A stretch of DNA of 5,253 nt, taken from contig CAMGAZ010000122.1 of assembly GCA_946008205.1 (NCBI GenBank), forward strand, positions 1 through 5,253, given 5' to 3'. The notes beneath the pieces are model-generated. The model saw only the letters and a program-made list of their open reading frames with translations, searched no databases and was not told the origin of the DNA. Origin of the DNA: an uncultured Clostridium sp. Lineage in GTDB: Bacteria > Bacillota > Clostridia > TANB77 > CAG-508. Shown here in pieces: positions 1 through 4,747 of this stretch (positions are counted from its first letter, which is position 1; every line of letters begins with the position of its first letter). The position numbers were made by a program, and so were the translations under genes.

Positions 1-24
1 GTATTTATACTCATTTCAGTATTG

Positions 25-118
25 GTAACACTATCGTTAACACTGAGTGTTCTTTTGAACACTTGAAAATGAGCTTTCAGTAACACTTTAAGTAACACTT
101 TGTCGTTTCGGTAACACC
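25..118. repeat. Cluster of short GTAACACT-like direct repeats
   Basis: The octamer GTAACACT occurs at 25-32, 80-87 and 92-99, with variants GTTAACACT at 36-44 and GTAACACC at 111-118. The copies at 80 and 92 extend to GTAACACTTT and are 12 bp apart. Between them lie inverted forms: AACACT-G-AGTGTT at 39-51, and AGTGTTC-TTTT-GAACACT at 46-63. Spacing is irregular, so this is not a CRISPR array or a regular iteron set. On the minus strand AGTGTTACT would encode Ser-Val-Thr, a tripeptide that can recur in low-complexity tails of phage and plasmid replication proteins, but the frame is not maintained and no start is visible. The repeats are directly visible; their meaning is unknown. Confidence 0.5.
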
Positions 119-169
119 AAGCAATGTTTTATTTCAAAAAATTTTGCCTTTTCCAATCCGTCTATCCTG

Positions 170-319
170 CTGACAGTGAAACATTCCCAAAGCTCCCTAA
201 AAATCTGCATTTTCTGACAGTCTTACTGACAGAAAGTTAAAAGACCGACAGTGTTTTTTCACCCGAAAAGCACTGCTTTTCGGTGTTAAACGGGCTGTCG
301 AGGGCTCTGCACTGACAGT
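170..319. repeat. Cluster of short CTGACAGT-like repeats
   Basis: CTGACAGT occurs at 170-177, 214-221 and 312-319, with variants CTGACAGA at 226-233 and CCGACAGT at 245-252. A partly inverted copy, CTGTCG, is at 295-300. Spacing is irregular (44, 12, 19 and 67 bp between starts). The cluster directly follows the GTAACACT cluster and has the same style of scattered 8-mers, suggesting one origin for both. No open frame with a ribosome binding site spans it. It could be the remnant of a repetitive coding tail or a set of protein-binding sites; neither can be shown here. Confidence 0.45.
263..283. repeat. Perfect 9-bp hairpin inside the repeat cluster
   Basis: CCGAAAAGC (263-271) and GCTTTTCGG (275-283) form a perfect 9-bp stem around the three-base loop ACT. 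Pairing can be lengthened with a one-base bulge using CAC and GTG on the outside. A run of six T lies before the stem on the plus strand (254-259), which becomes an A run after the stem on the minus strand. Neither strand therefore has the T tract after the stem that an intrinsic terminator needs. Confidence 0.45.
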
Positions 320-729
320 CCTTTATCCTGCATCTTTTTCCACCCTTTGAAAAACGTCATTTTAGAGTCTAAAAACTCGTTATTATCAGACCATGACACA
401 TGCTCAAAACAGGTCCACAAATCGTCTGTAATCGATTTTAATATTCAATTGGTATCGGTTGTTTGTTTTCGTTTTATCTCGCTTGAACGGGGTTTACTAT
501 TCTTATTACCAATTATTCTAACTACCCCTTGAAAGAAAAAATGACAATATTTCTTCTCCATTTTATTATAACTTATCAAGAAATTTTTACAATGTTTTTT
601 AGCAATTCGTACCAAGGCAGAACGATTTTTAGGACTGTTCATACGGACTTTGAATAAAAATTGAGAAGATATATTCGCTTCGCAGTCTTGCAATCACCGG
701 CGGAGATTATAATTGAATATAGAAAGTTG
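320..729. other. AT-rich stretch without a recognisable gene
   Basis: I see no credible gene here. The longest open frames (347-532 plus, 445-693 minus) start at TTG codons without a ribosome binding site and give Lys/Ser/Phe-rich translations I do not recognise. On the minus strand the frame that ends at 445 continues, after that stop, as another open stretch down to a TAA at about 286-288. A decayed gene reading leftwards is therefore possible but unproven. A promoter-like pair lies at 565-592 on the minus strand. The stretch is probably intergenic or decayed accessory DNA. Confidence 0.4.
565..592 (-). promoter_or_regulatory. Weak promoter-like sequence
   Basis: On the minus strand TTGTAA (587-592) and TATAAT (565-570) are separated by 16 bp, a reasonable sigma-A arrangement. 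No convincing gene lies downstream, and the surrounding sequence is AT-rich enough for such matches to arise by chance. It is listed only because the -10 hexamer is perfect. Confidence 0.2.
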
Positions 730-764
730 AAGGGCTAACCGTCAAAGTTAGCCCTTATTTTTTT
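730..764. terminator. Intrinsic terminator, possibly bidirectional
   Basis: AAGGGCTAAC (730-739) and GTTAGCCCTT (747-756) form a perfect 10-bp stem with a seven-base loop. On the plus strand it is followed by A and seven T (758-764), the standard intrinsic terminator form. On the minus strand the stem begins about 11 bases after the stop codon of the small gene at 768-1010, but the bases following it (CAACTTTCT) make only a poor T tract. It probably ends the leftward restriction operon and also blocks rightward transcription from the left flank. Confidence 0.75.
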
Positions 765-767
765 AGA

Positions 768-1010
768 TTATTCAGTTGCAAATTTTAAGCCTGATGCAAA
801 TGTATCTACTGCCAAGCTTGTATGCAGCTCATCCCATAATTCAGTGTATCGGTCAAACATTTTTTGATGCTTTTTGTCAAGCTGAATTTTTATGTGATCT
901 TCAAGCTCCTTCATCTCAATACACAACTCTATCTTCTCATCGATATTACTGATTGAATAGTGCTTTTCACAATTTGGATCTAATATTGTGTCAACGATTG
1001 TTGTGTGCAT
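768..1010 (-). CDS. Small hypothetical protein, DUF6809-like
   Basis: This encodes an 80-residue soluble, charged protein with no signal peptide or membrane segment. The ATG at 1010 is chosen because a near-perfect Shine-Dalgarno sequence lies just before it; in-frame codons further upstream have none. The middle (about residues 23-62) is rich in Glu, Lys, Asp and Leu and is likely helical. It ends in the pattern ELWDELHTSLAVDTFASGLK (58-77) and closes with FATE. From memory, this layout (Glu-rich helix, an F/L-x-x-L-x-x-EL segment, then F-x-x-G-x-K/R near the end) resembles the DUF6809 family of small Clostridia proteins of unknown function. I could not run a profile search. The gene lies 80 bp downstream of the HNH gene on the same strand with a strong hairpin after its stop, so it may be the last gene of the restriction operon or an unrelated neighbour. 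There are no catalytic motifs and I assign no function. Confidence 0.7.
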   Translation of the reverse strand: MHTTIVDTILDPNCEKHYSISNIDEKIELCIEMKELEDHIKIQLDKKHQKMFDRYTELWDELHTSLAVDTFASGLKFATE

Positions 1011-1014
1011 CTTT

Positions 1015-1025
1015 CCACCTCCTTT
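1015..1025 (-). promoter_or_regulatory. Ribosome binding site of the small DUF6809-like gene
   Basis: On the minus strand AAAGGAGGTGG lies here, with the GGAGG core seven bases before the ATG at 1010. It fixes the start and rules out the longer frame that begins at 1070. Confidence 0.8.
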
Positions 1026-1090
1026 GCAATACAAACATATACCACAAAGGTTTTCGAATATCCAGACCAAAGTTGAAAATAAACAAAGAA

Positions 1091-2146
1091 TTATTTAACC
1101 TCTCGTCTATGTACGCGCATATATTTTTCTCTAGAGGGATCCATACTAATACTGTCCTCAGTTGAAATACCAAGCGAATCAATTTCATCTGCTGAAAGCA
1201 AGCTTGAAACAATAACCTTTCCATCAGCATCAAATGAAATTAGATGCTTATCAAACAATGCGTCATGATGAGCACACAGCAATAATCCATTATTTGCATC
1301 AAGCTTTTCAGCATCATTGCTTTTACTCCAAGCCTTTATATGGCTGGCCCTTAGCATTGATGTCGTTGTTATTTCACATAACTCGCACTTGTTATTTCTG
1401 ACCTCTAGAAGCATTTCCCTAAATAATCCTTGACCAACTCTTTGTTTAACCATTCCTTGTTTTTCTGTTTCTGTAACATTTTCGAGTTGCTTTTCTAGTT
1501 TTTTTATCTTATCAATATATCTTTTGTTTCGTTTTGGACCTGAAGTATAGCTCTTTAATTTTGATTTTGAAACAGATCCTGCTACTTCCAATTCTGAAGC
1601 ATTGTTCCCATTTAATGACAAATTACTAACATAAACAGGAAGTGATCCCATAGTCATAGTATAAACATTACAGCCATGGAAGCATTTAAACAACCCGTTA
1701 TCTAAGCCCTTTTTTAATTCTTTAATATCTACATAACATGTATTCTGTCTGTGACCTCTATAATGTTGTGCATCCCATGCTGCTATTATAGGTTGTTTAG
1801 AGCAATTGTATAAGCCTAACAAAAGGACCTTTTTGTCATCAGTATTATCAATATTAAATCCTTCATCATTTACCTCACTTGAAATTTGTATACCCTTTTG
1901 ATGTTCATCCTCATTTATATGTGTCGGAGTAATATTCCAAGCATAAATTAAAAGTTCAATATTCTTTTCTCCATCAGTCAAACTCCCTTTGTATGGCTGA
2001 TGCTTATCTTCCTTCCACTCAAATGAATACTCATTAGTATTTAAAGCATTATATATCAGATCTCTTATTTCACTTCTTGAAAAAACATCTGGACGTTCAG
2101 ACTTTACTATTTTTCCATTCTCGTTAATATTATATGTTATACTCAT
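1091..2146 (-). CDS. HNH endonuclease with N-terminal recognition-like domain
   Basis: The product is a 351-residue protein, probably a restriction or restriction-associated DNA endonuclease. The C-terminal HNH domain spans about residues 236-316. It opens with GQGLFREMLLEVR (238-250), then CELC (C254, C257), ASHIKAW with H269, DANNGLLLCAHHDALFD (283-299) with N286, C291 and H294, and ends with LISFDADGKVIVS. H269, N286 and H294 fit the H-N-H catalytic triad; C254, C257, C291 and H293/H294 could bind a structural zinc. Residues 24-176 resemble the N-terminal part of the PD-(D/E)xK nuclease two genes upstream; shared features include S-x-x-E-I/L-R-D-I/L, IQI, LLLG-I/L-Y and the stretch around AWDAQHYRGHR. 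A charged, probably helical linker (205-233) joins the two halves. The ATG at 2146 has GAGGTG four bases before it. The gene is 54 bp downstream of the methyltransferase gene and probably cotranscribed. I am confident of the HNH domain; whether it cuts unmodified or modified DNA is unknown. Confidence 0.88.
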   Translation of the reverse strand: MSITYNINENGKIVKSERPDVFSRSEIRDLIYNALNTNEYSFEWKEDKHQPYKGSLTDGEKNIELLIYAWNITPTHINEDEHQKGIQISSEVNDEGFNIDNTDDKKVLLLGLYNCSKQPIIAAWDAQHYRGHRQNTCYVDIKELKKGLDNGLFKCFHGCNVYTMTMGSLPVYVSNLSLNGNNASELEVAGSVSKSKLKSYTSGPKRNKRYIDKIKKLEKQLENVTETEKQGMVKQRVGQGLFREMLLEVRNNKCELCEITTTSMLRASHIKAWSKSNDAEKLDANNGLLLCAHHDALFDKHLISFDADGKVIVSSLLSADEIDSLGISTEDSISMDPSREKYMRVHRREVK

Positions 2147-2170
2147 AATTCACCTCAAACAAAAACAAGC

Positions 2171-2189
2171 AACTACCATAACAGTAGTT
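2171..2189 (-). terminator. Weak hairpin between methyltransferase and HNH genes
   Basis: On the minus strand AACTAC (2184-2189) and GTAGTT (2171-2176) form a 6-bp stem with a seven-base loop, followed by GCTTGTTTTTGTTTG. It resembles a weak terminator or attenuator between the two genes and could lower expression of the HNH gene relative to the methyltransferase. The stem is short and AT-rich, so it may have no effect. Confidence 0.3.
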
Positions 2190-2200
2190 TATTATAACAA

Positions 2201-3361
2201 TTATTGTATTTCAAATAGCTTTTGTGCTGCGAGCTTTATTACCTCAACATTTACTGCGTTACCAAACTGCTTATATGCCTGATGATCATCAGCGTTTGGC
2301 TTAAAACTTTCTGGAAAGCTTTGTAGTCTTGCGGCCTCTCTAACAGTAAGTCTACGCTTATACTTACCAATTATTGGCACCTGCACAATCGCAACTAGTG
2401 CTGGGAAGCATGTAGGCTTCTTAACCCTTATGCCTGATGGCCTAAATTGAATTACTGCATCCCACACCGACTCAATGCTATCACCTGCCTGCCATTCCAT
2501 CTTGCGCTGAGTTGGTGTGAAGTCTGCTAGATTGTTATATTTTTTTAGCCATTCATCAATAAATGTTCGATTGTTAAAGTACAAGCATTTGTTCTTTCTG
2601 ACAAATTCCTTTTTCCAGGCTGGGAAATCATCAGCCTCGTCCTTGTCAACAAAGTATTCAGCCCATATTGGGAATCCGATAATTTTTTCCTTTATGCCCT
2701 TATAGAATTCATCCCATGCTGTAAGAACCTGAATTTCCTTATCATTAAGATAATACTTGTCTTCAACTGCATCATTATCAATAACACTGTATATGCTATT
2801 ATGGTCCTTACTGATTAGATCAGTAAACTCAATTTCCAAATCCTCATCCACATGCTCGGGATCATAAATTCCAAGTATAACAACTCTTTCTCTGAGCTGA
2901 GGAATTCCAAATTGGTGAGGACTAATTATAATTGGCACTGGAGTAAGCCTATATCCAATAGCCTTTAAATGCTCATGTATTGTTTTCCATGTATTACCAT
3001 TATCATGAGATACGAGATTTCTAACATTTTCAAGAACTATGTATTTCGTTTTATGATATTTTAGAATTCTTTCAATTTCGAAGAACAGTGTACCTCTTGT
3101 ATCACTCATACCAGCCTGCTTACCTGCCTTACTAAAGGCCTGGCAAGGGAAACCACCACAAAGCACATCGTGCTTCGGTATATCCTTTTCATCAATATCC
3201 CTTATATTACAGCTTGAATCAATACCGTAGTTTTCGTAATATGTTTCAATAGCGTATTTATCAATTTCAGAGGCAAATACACATTCTCCGCCTAATTGTA
3301 CCATTGCTTGGTGAAATCCACCGATTCCTGAAAATAAATCAATAAATTTAAATTTCTTCAA
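2201..3361 (-). CDS. DNA (cytosine-5-)-methyltransferase
   Basis: This enzyme transfers a methyl group from S-adenosylmethionine to C5 of cytosine in a specific DNA site, protecting it from the partner nuclease. The 386 residues carry the ordered C5-methyltransferase motifs: motif I FIDLFSGIGG (6-15, cofactor binding), motif IV GGFPCQAFS with catalytic Cys73, motif VI ENV (111-113), motif VIII QLRERV (155-160), a long variable target-recognition region (about 167-335), motif IX RRLTVREAARLQSFP (336-350) and motif X AYKQFGNAVNVEVI (362-375). All expected key residues are present and the length is normal, so it should be active. The TTG at 3361 is preferred because AAAGAGGTG lies five bases before it and motif I follows at once; the in-frame ATG at 3388 and TTG at 3400 lack a ribosome binding site. 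The target cannot be read from the sequence. The FRPSGIR...KPT...PALVAI block before motif IX seems to be shared by a subgroup of C5 enzymes, which I know only from memory. It lies between two nuclease genes, as expected for a restriction-modification operon. Confidence 0.95.
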   Translation of the reverse strand: MKKFKFIDLFSGIGGFHQAMVQLGGECVFASEIDKYAIETYYENYGIDSSCNIRDIDEKDIPKHDVLCGGFPCQAFSKAGKQAGMSDTRGTLFFEIERILKYHKTKYIVLENVRNLVSHDNGNTWKTIHEHLKAIGYRLTPVPIIISPHQFGIPQLRERVVILGIYDPEHVDEDLEIEFTDLISKDHNSIYSVIDNDAVEDKYYLNDKEIQVLTAWDEFYKGIKEKIIGFPIWAEYFVDKDEADDFPAWKKEFVRKNKCLYFNNRTFIDEWLKKYNNLADFTPTQRKMEWQAGDSIESVWDAVIQFRPSGIRVKKPTCFPALVAIVQVPIIGKYKRRLTVREAARLQSFPESFKPNADDHQAYKQFGNAVNVEVIKLAAQKLFEIQ

Positions 3362-3366
3362 ATCAT

Positions 3367-3375
3367 CACCTCTTT
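3367..3375 (-). promoter_or_regulatory. Ribosome binding site selecting a TTG start for the methyltransferase
   Basis: On the minus strand AAAGAGGTG lies here, five bases before the TTG at 3361. The alternative in-frame starts at 3388 and 3400 have only A/T-rich sequence before them. This site would lie inside the coding region if either upstream start were used. Confidence 0.65.
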
Positions 3376-3415
3376 GTAAGTATGCCATATTTTTGCACAA
3401 AAGTCTAGCTAAATT

Positions 3416-4588
3416 TTAAAAATTTACCTGGTGAATTAAAAAATTATTTATATCACTAGTCTTAATCATAATTTTCTTTGCTCTAGCATCTCCATTGCTA
3501 TTATGACCCTGATGAAACTCTGATAAATACTGCATATTATACCTATTAATTTCAAGCACCTTATATCCAGTGAGAATAACCTTGTTTTTCATTCTAGTAG
3601 AATAGCTCATTGGATTACTCTTACCTAGCTTGTTATTCCAATACAAGGTAACCTCGTAGCCACAATCCTTATCCTTTATTGTATCATGATCACAAACGAT
3701 ATAGTAAATACTGGAATCATTAAGAACGCTCATAACTGTATCCCAATCATTTCCTTGAATTCCCTTTGAGTCATTGCTGTGTGCCTTCAAATCGCCAAAG
3801 CAGTCAACCTGTGGAAGGAATATATCTAGATCAATTTCATCCTTGCCCTTATTCTGAGAATATCGAATCTTATTCTGCACTCCATTATCTGCAATGAATT
3901 TCTCTAGCCTATATTCTAAAAAGAATCCCGGCCATTCAGGCTGATTCTTGTTTGGAAAATCCGCCTTATCCATTTCGTCATAGCAGGAAATACCGTGCCA
4001 TGTTTTTTCTAGACCTGCAAAGAAGGTATCCAAAGCATCAATAAAGTTAAATCTAAGGTCAACATTATTATCGAATTTACTATTAAGAAATTTTTCAACA
4101 TTTGAAGGATTATATACTGTTATAATATTTCCAAAGGCATCAGTTTTTTGAAAAACGCCTCTTTTTATTCCATTTACTAAATCAATAGTGTAAACATGAG
4201 CAGATGAATTATGAGCCTTTGCTCCCGCATATCTTTCAGTATCAAAATCGACAAACGCAACTGTCCCCTTATAGCTATAAATACCTAACAGCAGTGTTTT
4301 GATTCCCCTTGCTTTATTTTCAACAAAAACAGACTTAAAATTATCACCAATTTGTATTCTTTTCTTGTAATATGGATGAGGTATACCAAGATAGCTAATG
4401 TTTTTAAAATACAAGCAATACCTATTGCCATTAATGCTTCCATACGCTATATTGCCTTCAAATTTAACATTTGAAAAGCTATGAGAAATAATATCCCTTA
4501 GCTCTGCTGGTGATAGTATTTCGCCATAATCCTCAACAACCTCAAAGCTTTTGGTGATTTGTTCAACCTTAACATTACTTAATCTCAT
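3416..4588 (-). CDS. Type II-like restriction endonuclease, PD-(D/E)xK fold (probable)
   Basis: The product is a 390-residue soluble protein, most likely the restriction enzyme paired with the adjacent methyltransferase. The first part (about residues 26-168) resembles the N-terminus of the HNH nuclease in the same operon: SPAELRDII (26-34), RIQI (77-80), LLLGIY (99-104) and FDTERYAGAKAHNSSAHVYT (115-134). The second part has a plausible nuclease core: GFFLEYRLEKFI (221-232, possible early acidic helix), EIDLDIFLP with D253/D255, then GDLKAHS with D266-L-K268. This fits the D...(D/E)xK metal-binding pattern, with a following alpha/beta region (SIYYIVCD, 293-300) typical of such folds. I do not recognise a named restriction enzyme family, so specificity is unknown. 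The ATG at 4588 is chosen because AAGGAGGT lies six bases before it; a TTG at 4615 overlaps that ribosome binding site. A near-consensus promoter precedes the gene. Its stop is 54 bp ahead of the methyltransferase start, so the nuclease is transcribed first. Confidence 0.78.
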   Translation of the reverse strand: MRLSNVKVEQITKSFEVVEDYGEILSPAELRDIISHSFSNVKFEGNIAYGSINGNRYCLYFKNISYLGIPHPYYKKRIQIGDNFKSVFVENKARGIKTLLLGIYSYKGTVAFVDFDTERYAGAKAHNSSAHVYTIDLVNGIKRGVFQKTDAFGNIITVYNPSNVEKFLNSKFDNNVDLRFNFIDALDTFFAGLEKTWHGISCYDEMDKADFPNKNQPEWPGFFLEYRLEKFIADNGVQNKIRYSQNKGKDEIDLDIFLPQVDCFGDLKAHSNDSKGIQGNDWDTVMSVLNDSSIYYIVCDHDTIKDKDCGYEVTLYWNNKLGKSNPMSYSTRMKNKVILTGYKVLEINRYNMQYLSEFHQGHNSNGDARAKKIMIKTSDINNFLIHQVNF

Positions 4589-4594
4589 ATTTTT

Positions 4595-4602
4595 ACCTCC
4601 TT
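4595..4602 (-). promoter_or_regulatory. Ribosome binding site of the PD-(D/E)xK nuclease gene
   Basis: On the minus strand AAGGAGGT, a full Shine-Dalgarno match, lies six bases before the ATG at 4588. It sets the start and excludes the in-frame TTG at 4615. Confidence 0.85.
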
Positions 4603-4617
4603 GTAGCTTGTACAATT

Positions 4618-4646
4618 ATTATAATTAATATGGTATCTATCGTCAA
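4618..4646 (-). promoter_or_regulatory. Promoter of the restriction-modification operon
   Basis: On the minus strand TTGACG (4641-4646) and a perfect TATAAT (4618-4623) are separated by exactly 17 bp. Transcription would start near 4611, giving a leader of about 20-25 bases that carries the AAGGAGGT ribosome binding site. This is a strong housekeeping-type (sigma-A) promoter. No separate strong promoter is seen in the 54-bp gaps before the methyltransferase or HNH genes, so it may drive all three. Confidence 0.75.
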
Positions 4647-4683
4647 TATTCCTATAGTAAAAGTACTGTTATATGTACCATAT
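4628..4683. repeat. Inverted repeat across the divergent promoter region
   Basis: ATATGGTA (4628-4635) and TACCATAT (4676-4683) form a perfect 8-bp inverted repeat with a 40-bp gap. The left arm is within the -10/-35 spacer of the restriction operon promoter; the right arm is just upstream of the -35 of the sfsA-like promoter. It could be an operator pair for coordinated control, but in AT-rich DNA a repeat this short may be chance. Confidence 0.3.
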
Positions 4684-4688
4684 ATTAT

Positions 4689-4717
4689 TTGACGAATTAT
4701 AAAGAAGCAGATATAAT
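4689..4717 (+). promoter_or_regulatory. Promoter of the sfsA-like gene
   Basis: TTGACG (4689-4694) and TATAAT (4712-4717) are 17 bp apart, a near-consensus sigma-A promoter on the plus strand. Transcription would start near 4724, so the in-frame ATG at 4724 would be almost leaderless and the ATG at 4748 has a short leader. The hexamers and spacing are identical to those of the divergent restriction operon promoter. Confidence 0.75.
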
Positions 4718-4747
4718 GCTTTTATGCTGCGTGAAATGAGGGATTGT

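Noticed and set aside
263..283. Intrinsic terminator
   Set aside because: The stem is perfect, but neither strand has a T tract following it.
25..319. CRISPR array
   Set aside because: The repeated units are only about 8 bp, spacing is irregular, and there are no 25-40 bp repeats with uniform spacers and no cas genes.
347..532. Open frame of 61 codons on the plus strand
   Set aside because: It starts at TTG without a ribosome binding site, and the hydrophobic end reflects T-rich DNA rather than a recognisable membrane protein.
445..693. Open frame of 82 codons on the minus strand
   Set aside because: It begins at TTG with no ribosome binding site, its internal ATG also lacks one, and the Lys/Ser/Phe-rich translation matches nothing I recognise. 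A decayed gene cannot be excluded, but a real CDS is not supported.
953..1233. Open frames on both strands overlapping the small gene and the 3' end of the HNH gene
   Set aside because: They overlap better supported genes in other frames and have no ribosome binding sites of their own.
1091..2146. Vsr-type mismatch repair endonuclease partner of the C5-methyltransferase
   Set aside because: Vsr proteins are about 150 residues with a different active site. This protein is 351 residues with a clear CxxC...H...N...H HNH domain.
2517..2705. Plus-strand open frame inside the methyltransferase gene
   Set aside because: It lies antisense to the target-recognition region of a gene with all expected C5-methyltransferase motifs, so it is a shadow frame.
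3362..3400. Longer methyltransferase starts at 3388 (ATG) or 3400 (TTG)
   Set aside because: Neither has a ribosome binding site, whereas the TTG at 3361 has AAAGAGGTG five bases upstream and motif I begins six residues later.
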